64,000 nucleotides of DNA. Origin: Typhlomys cinereus. Taxonomy: Eukaryota; Chordata; Mammalia; Rodentia; Platacanthomyidae. The notes under the pieces were generated by a model. The model was given only the letters and a program-made list of their open reading frames with translations, did no database searches and was not told the origin of the DNA. Positions 46,433 to 56,153 of the stretch are shown in pieces. Position 1 is the first letter of the stretch. Each line of letters begins with the position of its first letter. The stretch is from the NCBI GenBank assembly GCA_023101885.1, contig JALPQD010000102.1, positions 4,524,971 through 4,588,970 of the forward strand, in the 5' to 3' direction. The translations under genes and the position numbers were made by a program.

Positions 46433-46724
46433 TTTTTTAAAAAAAGTCTTTTTTAAAATTTTTTTATTATTTCTTCAATTGTGCGTGTGTGCGCATGTGT
46501 GCGTGTGTGTAGAACCACGGGACAATTCAGGAACCGCCATGGACTGCCTCCACCTCCTCCTTGTTTTCTCTGCCCCGGGATTCACAGGCTCTGCCCTACC
46601 AGGACCAAAAACGCAGGCCGCCCCTGCTTCTGCGCAGCGTCTATACGTGGGGTCTAGGATCTGAACTCAAGACCTTTTGCCTGCAAGGCAGAGGCTTAAC
46701 CCCTGAGCCACCTCTCCAGCCCCA
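46433..46724 (-). mobile_element. Young tRNA-headed SINE, minus strand, with target-site duplication
   Basis: ATTTTTACTTCTT flanks it at 46420-46432 and 46725-46737. On the minus strand it reads GGGGCTGGAGAGGTGGCTCA at the head, GAGTTCAGATCC at the B box, CpG-rich body and a TTATTTCTTCAATTGTGCG tail region. It faces the next SINE. Confidence 0.95.
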
Positions 46725-46774
46725 ATTTTTACTTCTTAATATGCCATTTAAGTCTATTTAAAATATGTTTTCAG

Positions 46775-47015
46775 GGGCTGGAGAGATGGCTCAGTGGTTA
46801 AGACACTGCCTCACAAGCAGAAGGTCCTAATCCCTGGTCCTAGGCGAACCAGCAGAGGCCTGCACTTCTGACCCTGGTGGGCAGAGCCTGGGAAATCCCA
46901 GAGGGAAGCAAGAAGGAGGCAGAAGTAACCCTTGGCCCTCCACAGGGACACATAGTGCCCACCCCACACACACACATAAAATAAATAAAATATTTTTAAA
47001 AATAAATAAAAATAC
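46775..47015 (+). mobile_element. tRNA-headed SINE, + strand, with target-site duplication
   Basis: AATATGTTTTCAG flanks it at 46762-46774 and 47016-47028. It starts GGGCTGGAGAGATGGCTCAG. The B-box region is damaged (CTAATCCCTGGTCC). The body GGCAGAGCCTGGGAAATCCC and a short CA tail with AAATAAATAAAA follow. Confidence 0.93.
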
Positions 47016-47028
47016 AATATGTTTTCAG

Positions 47029-47629
47029 TTTTATTGATGGTGCAAAATACAGCTCTCACTTCAAAGGGAATAAGAGGTTGTTAATCCTTAAGACAAATGC
47101 GAGTGACCATGGTCCAGGACCAGGTTTATATTATGTTTATGATAGAAATAAATATCATGTTCAAATATAGGAAGAGTTACATGAAATTTTTGTAGTTACA
47201 GAATAAAAGTAAGCCACAAATTAAAGCATTTTAAAATTCATTGGTGGGAACTTAAGTTGGTTACATTAAAGTGGAAAAATTTCATTAAAAATCACAGATA
47301 TTAATCTGCTGACATTTATACCTTTGGCAGTGGTGGAGGCCAGTGGTGAGCTAAGTTAATACATTCCTAGTAGTTTCATTTTATAACCACAAAGATGATA
47401 GGTCAGACACAGAGGTGGGCAGTGAAAGGTTAGTAAGGGGGCCACTGGCAATCCAAGATAATTTGACTCTAGATCTGCTGCATTCCAAGTGGTGTGTGTG
47501 TGTGTGTGTGTGTGTACATGCACATTGGTATTCACATATGAATACATGAATGTGTGTGTACGTGTATGTGTGTACACGGCAGAAGTCAGAGACAACCTTT
47601 TTTTAATCCTTCCTCAGGCAGTGTCCATT
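47029..47629. other. Intergenic DNA with a (TG)12 run
   Basis: A (TG)n run at 47491-47514 is followed by TG-rich sequence to 47575. No gene is seen. Confidence 0.5.
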
Positions 47630-47810
47630 CTTTTTTTTGAGACAAGGTTTTCCCCATGGCCTGGAACTCACTGAGTAAGCTAGGCTGTCTAGCCAGTGAG
47701 ACCCAGAAAACAACCTGTCTCTACCTCCTCAGCACTGAGACTGTAAGTAGGCATCTATATGTCCAATTTGTTTTTTCAGTGTGGAGTCTGGGGGTTGAAC
47801 TCAAGTGTAC
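47630..47810 (-). mobile_element. B1/B4-type SINE, minus strand
   Basis: TTTTTTGAGACAAGGTTTTC, CTGGAACTCACTGAGTAAGC, TAGGCTGTCTAGCCAGTGAG and CTACCTCCTCAGCACTGAGA are antisense B1/B4. GTGTGGAGTCTGGGGGTTGA then ACTCAAGTG looks like an antisense tRNA-like head, as in B4. Confidence 0.75.
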
Positions 47811-47974
47811 TTAATTAAGGAACTATGTCTCATTCCACCTTATAAATCTCTAACATAGTGTGGCTTTCTTGTCTGAGAATTTCAATGGAACAGTTTACTT
47901 ATTTTTCTTTGAACTGTTTATAGTTAACATTTATTGGAAATATACCTGACTTTCTCTCACAGTGTCAAATAATT

Positions 47975-48135
47975 TCATTGATCCTTATAGTACAAAGTAC
48001 TATTTTTAGTCCTGGTGTTACCAATAAAAAAGGAAGAAAAAAACTAAGATATGAAGAATCTTGACAACTTACATAGGATACATAAGATTGACAGGAATTC
48101 AAACTCAGGCAAGATGTTTGCCAAGCACCACTCAG
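47975..48135 (-). mobile_element. MIR SINE, minus strand
   Basis: AATTTCATTGATCCTTATAG, AGTACTATTTTTAGTCCTGG, AAGAATCTTGACAACTTACA and GACAGGAATTCAAACTCAGG follow the antisense MIR core and head. Confidence 0.65.
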
Positions 48136-48168
48136 CCATGGTGTGACTCAAAAATTAACTAGTATTGT

Positions 48169-48620
48169 TGCGGGGTCACTCGGGGGTCTGCGTGTTTGGG
48201 AGTGGAAGATTGAAACCAGAACAAATGTAGAGGATTAAGGCAGAGTTTATTAGAGAAGAGAAAGAACAGAACTCAGAGATGAATCCATGAGGCAGGAAGA
48301 GAACCATCTAATGGCTGACAGAGTCAGGTATGTACTTAGGCAAGCCCAGGAAAAAGGGCTTTTCCTCATTGGTTAGCTCCAGTTTCTGTAAAAGTGACTG
48401 AAGCTTTTGATCCCCTACATCTCATTGTTGTGCTCATATTGGGCCCAACCCAGTCTACCTCGTAGCTGGTCTCCTGGTCAAACTGTTCCTTTTGAAGAAT
48501 TTAGCTATCTGCTATGGTGAACTCATCTCCATAGCCTTTCATAAACTGAGGGTTGGGAGAAGTTAGTCACCTTATTTCTGTGGAGGATTAAAATACGGTG
48601 TATTCTTTCAGGTAGTCCCA
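48169..48620 (-). mobile_element. Endogenous retrovirus LTR, minus strand
   Basis: Read on the minus strand, the right-hand part holds a CCAAT box in ACCAATGAGGAAAAGCCC. Further on are an AATAAA signal (TCTAATAAACTCTGCC) and an end GAGTGACCCCGCAACA, giving the CA terminus at 48169. No gag, pol or env sequence adjoins it, so it is probably a solo LTR. The far end near 48620 is approximate and the family is not identified. Confidence 0.6.
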
Positions 48621-49171
48621 GCTCTAGGGCAATGATTTTCAGAACCTTCAAAGACCATCTCAACATGCCTGCTCTAAAACTGCCTAAGTATCACAAACCT
48701 AACAATAATAGGTGTAAATCATCATTACGAGTTGTGGAGACCCCAAGCACAACACCCTCAAAGTATGATGGCCTGGAACACAGTACCATGAGCTAGGAAG
48801 ACTGACAGTCTCAGAACCCTCTTTCCCTATCCTCCTGCTTGGATCACAGACAATAATACTTGTACCCACTGGAGAGAGCAAGCAAATCCAGCATTCCTCT
48901 CTCTCTACCAAATCATAAAAACCTGGAAAGATCATTTAATGATGTTCCCCCTGCTTTTCTGTGTTAAGCATGGTCGTAAAAGAATTTCTATACCTACCTT
49001 ACTTGAAAGTAGGTCAAAAGGTCCTCATTCCACAAGAGTCCTTCTCTGGATTCACTGAATTTGAGTACTTGTTGGGTTCTCCTATTTATTACCATTAAGT
49101 TCTTCCCCTATTTTGCTCAACCATATTTCTCCACAATTATTCAGCATAGTTATCATTTATAAAACATACAT
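48621..49171. other. Intergenic DNA
   Basis: No gene or repeat is recognised. Confidence 0.45.
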
Positions 49172-49435
49172 TTCCAGCTGAAGAGATAGCTCAGGGGTTA
49201 AGATTCTGTCTCTCAATCAGAAGGTCCTGAGTTGGGATCCCAGGTCCCTCCTAAAAACATCAGGTGGAAAAGCTGTGGCCTGAACTTCTAATCCTGGTGG
49301 ACAGAGCCTGGAAAATCTCAGAAGGAAGCAAAATGGAGATACATCCAGGATAATTCCCCAAGTCACCCTTGGTCCTCCACAGCCCTCTGATACACACACA
49401 CACACGCACACACACAAAATAAATAAATGTTAAGA
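49172..49435 (+). mobile_element. tRNA-headed SINE, + strand, older copy
   Basis: GCTGAAGAGATAGCTCAGGG then GGTCCTGAGTTGGGATCCCA is the head with both Pol III boxes. TGGTGGACAGAGCCTGGAAA and CACCCTTGGTCCTCCACAGC follow, with a CA tail at 49390-49417 and AAATAAATAAATG. Confidence 0.88.
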
Positions 49436-49444
49436 AATATTTTA

Positions 49445-49620
49445 AGGGGTTCAGTGGGTAGGTGCCTGCTTGCAAACCTGACAATTTGAATTCACTCCCC
49501 AGAACTCCACGTGGTAGAAAGAACTGACTTGGGAAAGTTGTCCTTGGACCGCCAGCCATGTGCACTGGAATGTATGTTCATTCTCCCTCTCTTTCTCCAA
49601 AGTATTTTTAAAATACATTT
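49445..49620 (+). mobile_element. B2/B3-type SINE
   Basis: GGGGTTCAGTGGGTAGGTGC, GACAATTTGAATTCACTCCC, GAAAGAACTGACTTGGGAAA and GTTGTCCTTGGACCGCCAGC follow the B3-like order. It lies directly after the previous SINE. Confidence 0.7.
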
Positions 49621-49914
49621 CTCTGGCTCCTTGGGTCTTTGGTTCAGTCACGTGCTCTTTCATACTTAGGCAGTATTAGAGCAGCCATGCTTGGAAGGTC
49701 TCTGAAGATCTTCAAAGTCAGCCCCCATTTCTGGGATTACCCTAGAAGAAACACACCCTAGTAATCCGGAGGAACTGACTCCAATCCTTCACAGAGATGA
49801 AATCATCAATTTCTCCCAAAACCCTTTGTTCATGAAAGAATACAGAGATTATTTCTCCATTATCGATAAACCCTACCATGAGATTGACCACAAGATAACT
49901 GGGTAGGGCCCCAA

Positions 49915-50165
49915 TGAGATGTGGAGGACCAAAAGCTCTAATTAGGTTTGCAGAAACTGGAATTAGCCAATGGGAAAAGCACTTTTCCCAGGCTTGGCTA
50001 AGGGTATAAATATTCTGAATCCTGGCATACCCATGCTGAGTCCATGCTGTTTAAAATACGGTTGTGCTTTTTCTTGTAAATCTTTCTGACAGGAGTTGTC
50101 AGCAAGGATCTTTGCCAGGGCTGAGGAAATTATTATTTTTCTTTCACAATGCCAGTGGACTAAGG
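49915..50165 (+). mobile_element. LTR-like promoter block upstream of PAQR3
   Basis: The block 49959-50013 closely resembles the U3 part of the LTR at 48169-48620 (which is on the other strand): both have CCAAT, GAAAAGC, CTTTT, CC and GGCTTG in the same order. Here it continues to a TATA box (GTATAAATAT, 50004-50013). CCAAT is at 49967-49971. The orientation is toward PAQR3. LTR ends were not located, so this is an inference from the shared segment. Confidence 0.45.
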
Positions 50166-50710
50166 TATGCATATATATTCCATCCATTTCACTCCTTCTG
50201 TGACTTTTCCTTCAACCACTGCTCTATTCGTGTCCCACAGGCTCCTGATGTGGTCTACCTCTACCTTCAGTGAAGTAGATGACTTCACTTTCATTGCGAT
50301 TCCAGCAGTCCATGTCCTTGGTATACCGTTTCAGTATTAAACATGGGAATTTCCAGTTTCTCAGCTTCCAGTTTAATGCTTCTGTGGCCAGAGAATATTG
50401 AGAATAGCGTCCGCGTTTTGGATGTGTTGAATTTTGCTTTCTGGGTCAGCCCGTCCGATTTATGCACCCTGTGCATCACATTTCTTCATTTCCAGCTACT
50501 CATGTAGAAGAGCCCCCAGGTCTCTCTTTTGCGTGTGTCCCGAGACGTAAAACAAGCGGTGCTCAGTTAGCGCGAACTATTTTCCTTGTCGCTACCTCTC
50601 TTCCCGATATTTCAAAACGTAGTAACTAAGGACAGAAGGGAACACGACTAGTCACCTGTCCAGTTTGGACCTTCAGCCCAGTGGCGCTGCAGCTCCAGGC
50701 GGTGGGAACA
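50166..50710. other. Distal upstream region of PAQR3
   Basis: Unique sequence between the LTR-like block and the CpG island, with rising CpG content after 50400. No supportable gene. The short frames here have no domains. Confidence 0.5.
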
Positions 50711-50719
50711 GCCTTACAT

Positions 50720-50730
50720 GGGGGGGGGGG
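50720..50730 (+). repeat. G11 homopolymer at the island edge
   Basis: Eleven consecutive G directly before the first GC box. Together with neighbouring G runs it has G-quadruplex potential, and it is a likely site of length variation. Confidence 0.9.
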
Positions 50731-50914
50731 ACCGAGATGCGGGGCGGGGCCGAGGGCGTGTGACGGGAAAGGGCGGCAACGACAGTGTAAGGGGCGGGGC
50801 TAGAGGCGGGGAAGAGGGCGGGGCCGAGGGGATGATAGGGTGATGGGCGGCACAGACGGGTGGGGCGGGCTGGGGGCGGGGCCTGCAGGGCGAGGGGCGG
50901 TCCGAGCGGCGCGC

Positions 50915-50922
50915 TGACGTCA
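50915..50922 (+). promoter_or_regulatory. PAQR3: Palindromic cAMP response element (TGACGTCA)
   Basis: A perfect 8-bp CRE in the context GCGCTGACGTCAGAGAG, 200 bp before the start codon in the CpG island. CREB/ATF proteins are known to bind this site. It is the clearest single regulatory motif of the promoter. Confidence 0.75.
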
Positions 50923-51121
50923 GAGAGGGCCGCGACGCCGGCTGTCCGAGAGCCCTGCGGAGGCGGCGGTGTAGCGGAGCGGGGGACTGGGCAGCGACGG
51001 GGCCGTAGCACCTCGCGCGGGGCCGTCCGCAGGCTCCGGGGCGAGGGCTCGGGCGGCGAGGCCCCCTCCCCAGGGAGGCGTGGCCGGAGCGAGCTCCCGG
51101 GTGGGAGCGGCGGCGGGTACC

Positions 51122-51306
51122 ATGCATCAGAAGCTGCTGAAAAGCGCGCACTACATCGAGCTGGGCAGCTACCAGTACTGGCCAGTCCTGGTACCCCGCG
51201 GCATCCGCCTGTACACCTACGAGCAGATCCCCGTGTCCCTGAAAGACAACCCGTACATCACCGACGGCTACCGGGCCTACCTGCCCTCCAGGCTGTGTAT
51301 CAAAAG
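51122..51306 (+). CDS. PAQR3: PAQR3 coding exon 1
   Basis: Encodes residues 1-61 and the first two bases of Ser62. It holds the cytosolic N-terminal region, which in the family carries the RAF1-binding function. Donor AAAAG/GTACGG. High GC content, since it lies within the CpG island. A GTG-initiated extension upstream in the same frame (51080) is not used in mammals. Confidence 0.96.
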
Positions 51307-54300
51307 GTACGGTCTGCCCGCTGCGCCCGGCGCGCCCCCTCCTCTCACATGCTTCTGCGCTGCTCTCTGTGCTTGTCATTTCCTGCCTCCTTCTCCCTTT
51401 CATCTCTGCCGCCCGGGCTGCCCGTCCCTCCCCGCCCGGGGTATTGGATCCACGAAATAACAGTGGTCATAATTGCCAGTTCTCCTGTGGCGCTTTGCTG
51501 TCTGCAAAGCGCTTTTACATCCTTTGTTCACGTGGTGCTGGGGGGTACGTGTTAGAAGCGACCCCACTTGACAATGGCAGAACCTTTATTTGCCTCGAGT
51601 ATACCTGCGCTTTGTTTCTACACCAGCCTTGTGAGAATTCGGGCCAGCCAAATGCCTGCATAATAGAATGCAAGTTCACATTGCTGTGCACATATATGTG
51701 GAAGCCATGATTCATTCATCTGGTAAATACATATGAGGCCCCTGTTGGAGGGTAGGTACTGTAGCAAAATCCTGCAGAAAACTGCAGATGGGGCCCTTGC
51801 TTCCATGAAGCTAAAGCTCCTAAAGTCTAGTCTGGGTGAGAGACAGTGAAGAGATCAGTGCACTATTACATAATAGTGTGGAAGCTACTGTGTAGGAAAA
51901 AAGCCAATAGCATAGAGAACTGTGAGGGACACCCAATCTCCTAGGGTGTCTTAGATGTATTTACAAAGAAAGGATTTGTTTTAGACCCATGAAAGTTGAG
52001 TCCCTGAGAAACCACATTTTAAAAAAATCATAAAAATGCTTTTCTAGATTTAGAATAGTTTTCTGTGAAAACTCGGTACTGAAATTCCCACTTTTGCAGA
52101 ATTAAGATACAAAGGGTTAGCCCCAGATTACTGGAGTGACAACCCCCCAGGGCTGGAGTCTGAATGTTCTGACAGCAGCCACAAGTCTTGTTTCTTGATC
52201 TTTCTAGCTTTCGTTTCCTTGGCCTGCCTTGAAAGTCTCTCTCTGACTCAGCCATGAGTGACATGTATCCATGCAAGTCATTGCATGGCTGACCAACAGA
52301 ACTTCACAATTTGAATAATTACTGCTTTACTGCCTGGTGCCTCCTGTACGTAATTACATAAGAAATCAGGGCTGGGCAGTGCTGTGAAGGGAGTTCCCGC
52401 AGGATAAGGCAGGCAGGGAACTACCTTAAATATTTTATATCTGTCTAACAGGACTCACCTGCATTCTAGTGCTGAGCCCAAATCTCATGAAGTGGGAAAT
52501 GGAAAGTAAAACATTAGGCTTTAGCTGTGAGTCAATGAGACGTGTCCAAGGCGGTCTTGTAATAGCTATAGGAACTCAAGTTTGAGTTCTCTGGGCCTCT
52601 TCTCTCCCTCCTTGTAAAATTAATGGTAATTACAATATCCACTTGGGAGATTGTAAGGGTTAAATGAGAGGATGTATGTAAAATGCTATAAATGACCTAG
52701 CACTTAATAAACACTCAGTAAATGGTTGCTGTAGTCCCTGGTAATTTTGAATGGATGATGGTGATGAGGATGACTTTTGATTTTGAAATTGAGCAGAATT
52801 TGGGAGTGTCTACTTTTGCGTACAGTAAAAGTGCATCTTTAAGGTGATCTTCTCACTAGCTTGAGCTTATCCAGGTTCACCTTTTATTTACTCTCTACTT
52901 TCAAGAATGACTAGGATAGATTTTACATGTGAAGAGTAGTTTTATATATCCAACAGGTCTGTCTATGTTGTGCTCCTGGAAAGAACATGGAGAGTGTGTG
53001 TTCAATCATTCACTTTGCATTGGGTTTCGTAAAATGAAAACATTTGAGGCAATAGGTCAAAGATAGTACTGCATGCCAATACTGTCCTGTCTAGGTGTTT
53101 TCTAAAATATTCTGGTTCCTCCCTCAGTTGTAGGTAGTCTACATCTGAATTTTCAGATATAAGATTCACTTTATTCGTGGTGATCATTTCATGACTTTGC
53201 TGACTTTCACTTATAAAAATGGGGTAAGCAAGAGCCAGGGTGTATGTGACTGGTTCTGCATTTGTGCTCACTATTAAGGACTTCTAAATCAGTACATCAA
53301 GACTTGAGTTTAACAAAAGATTGGATTGTGCTATAGTAGTTCTAGTCTTGGACCATGATAACACCTTTTGAGGAATCTGAAGAACTACCTCCCAAAATTA
53401 AGGAGCTGCTGGAAGGAAGTAGCAATAACATTTTATCCAGCTCCTGAAGAGATGAAAAAGCAGAAGTGGAAGCTTAGAGAAGCTGACTTAACTGTGATTG
53501 CAGAGTTCATCAGTGTCTTGGGGCTGGAGGGGGATGGTAAGGCTCTCAACTCCTGCTCAGGGTAGTGTACTCTCAGCCAGCCTGTGCTGCCCGAACCACC
53601 TAGTAGTCAAGACATTCTGAAAGAAGAACAAACAGTGCACATATTTAAAGTTACATCCTGTTCTAAGCAGAATACACTCATGTCACCTGCAAACAGGTTT
53701 CAAAACTTCCTCAGCAGAACTGTTCTGACATGACTGTCCTAAAAAATCTGGCCAGTGGATCAATGTGAGTTTTCTTTCCTTAAGTTCACTCAGCTTTGTA
53801 TTTAATGAATACTAACTTTGTATTGAGCAGCTTTTCAGATAGCTATTATTGACTGTTTTCTAGCCAAGGTCAGTTTTTATCTGCACACTCAGTTCTGTAA
53901 CATTGAATAATCCAAGCAAGGCAGCAGAAAAGATAATAGAGTTGAGCACCAAAAACCTCTAAGGTTAGAATTAGTGGAGAGGGAGGAAAGAGGATTACAG
54001 AAATATTGCTTAATTGATACATCAAATATAAAAAGCACAGATACACTTAAGGATTTAAAATGGCAAGTATAAAGTAACTCTTCCAATAGCCAATTTGAAT
54101 CTGAACTGCATGTTTGTTTACTTCCCAGTCTATTTATTTTATCCAACGAAACTGTAAACATCTGGAGTCATTTGCTGGGTTTCTTCCTCTTCTTCACCCT
54201 GGGAATATATGACATGACATCTGTACTACCTTCAGCAAATGCATCAAGAGAAGATTTTGTAATTTGTTCTATTTGTCTGTTCTGCTTCCAGGTGAGTCAC

Positions 54301-56120
54301 AAACACTGCTGTGGTTACAGGTCTTCTGTCAGGCAGGCTTCAGCTTTCACACCCATTATTTGCTTTTAGCACCCCAAAGGGCATATGGGTCAATTTATTC
54401 TGTCTTTCATAACATAAATCTGTTGTTCTCATACATCTGGGCAGTTATTAGAAAGTATATTGAGTCCACTGAGTTTCAAAGGTTTTTTTTTTATTTTATT
54501 TTATTTTTCAGTCTTTGAGACAGGATCTCACTTTGTAGACTAGGCTAGCATTGAATTTGCAATCTTCTTGTCCTGGCCCTCCCTACTCCAAGTCTTAAGT
54601 CATTATGAACATACACCTCCACATTCCACCTTTTGTCTTTATAGACAACTCTACTTTAAAATGTATCACAAGGATATGAGTCTGATTCTACTGTGTTATT
54701 TGGCTGAAGTAAATCACTTGTGTATATATGTAAAGTCTGTTAGAAGGGTTGATTTTTATTTAAAATGCATCTGTCACTTTTATATTGTTTCCACACTGCC
54801 TTTATTTCTGTCTAACTTGGATGGTACTGATCTGTTAAGATGCTTCACTGTTAATTTCCTTTGATCCTTTGTCTTTCCTTGGTTTCAGATACATTGAGTT
54901 TCTATTCCTCTGTACTTTTTATCTTTATTAGTTCCTTTATAGTTGTGTTTTTGTTCAAGGATCTGTGAGAGAATACCTTTAAAAGTTATATTGAATAATT
55001 TTGCAGACAGATCATTTTTAAGTGGGAAATAAATATGGGTCATTTGTGACATTTTACTGATTTAAAAAGTACAGAATACAGAAGAACATAAAAGCGAACC
55101 AGAAGAAAAGCTGTCATCCCACTTCCTCCTGGTAGACGTAGACCAGCACTTGTACTTACCCTGTTCTGCTCAGTTTAAGAGGTGAACCTCTACAGTATAT
55201 TTCATAATGGAAACAAAGTCAAGTTAACAAGAAAAGGCAAATGTAGAACAGAATTATAGTGAGTCCACTTGATTAATTTTTAAAAATATGTATCATGTGT
55301 TTGTAGACTTCCTTATCACAGGTACTTGACAGAGGAATTGAAAATATCTGGAAGGGAGGGCCTTGTATTTTCTATATCATACAATTTTATATTATTTGGG
55401 GTTTTTTTGAAGGACAAGTATTCAGTGACTAGTATGACAAAACTTTATGGCTTCATGGATCAAAGTATCCTCAGAAGGTTTTATGAAAGTGTTTACATTA
55501 TATTATTTTCCCAATTCTTTGCTACTAAATTTGTAATTTATGTTATAAAATGGTTATCATTTTAAGTTTCCTTTTTTGTGATTGTGATCCCCATTTTACT
55601 TGTGATGAAACTGAGACAGAGAAATGTATTCTTTCTCTATAATATGGTACAAGCCGAAGTGTGCTTGACCTCAAAGCCTAACTTCTGGACCATTTGCCTG
55701 AACATCATGCATGGGTTACTCAGACTTCTTTTTGTTTTACTTTGTTCTAAAGTTTACCCTTACTTCCCATAGATATGTATGCTTTGCTCCGTGGGCTATC
55801 ATCTTTTTTCCTGTCATCGGTCAGAAAAAACCTGTCGAAGATGGATGGCTTTAGATTATGCTGGAATTTCTATTGGAATACTGGGCTGCTATGTCTCAGG
55901 AGTATTTTATGCTTTTTATTGTAATAATGTAAGTAGCTGAAAACATTTCACACTCTACCTTTCATATAAGTTTGGGGTTTCTTCCTATGATTTACCTAAA
56001 TTTCTGAATAAATAAGAGTATTGTTTGCACTTAGACTTATTTTTCAAAGATCCTGATACCTATTATTAATTCTGTACTTATTTTATTAGTTTTCCATTGT
56101 GGGAAACCAAAAGGAGAAAT

Positions 56121-56153
<33 letters not shown>

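Larger units (their letters stand above)
50711..51440 (+). promoter_or_regulatory. PAQR3: CpG island and TATA-less promoter of PAQR3
   Basis: GC content and CpG density rise sharply here against an AT-rich background. GC boxes of the form GGGGCGGGGC occur at 50741-50750 and 50791-50800, with related sites at 50816-50825, 50861-50870 and 50871-50881. No TATA box lies near the expected start. The 5' UTR between the CRE (50915) and the ATG (51122) contains no upstream ATG. Island promoters of this kind are typical of broadly expressed genes. The transcription start is not visible from sequence but is likely between about 50930 and 51000. The long frames on the minus strand (50673-51403) arise from GC-rich sequence and are not genes. 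Confidence 0.9.

Noticed and set aside
51080..51121. Possible N-terminal extension of PAQR3 from an upstream GTG
   Set aside because: GTG is not a normal start in mammals, and the ATG at 51122 has A at -3 and gives the exact family length.
50714..51403. Minus-strand 229-residue frame opposite PAQR3 exon 1
   Set aside because: GC-rich CpG-island DNA lacks stop codons by composition; the frame is rich in R, P, A and G, has no domain, and the opposite strand encodes PAQR3.
50860..51555. Plus-strand 231-residue frame overlapping exon 1 in another frame
   Set aside because: It is out of frame with PAQR3, runs through the exon 1 donor into intron 1 and is again a product of high GC content.
53002..53271. 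89-residue minus frame in PAQR3 intron 1
   Set aside because: No recognisable domain, no promoter and no conserved neighbour; its length is within chance for AT-balanced intron DNA.
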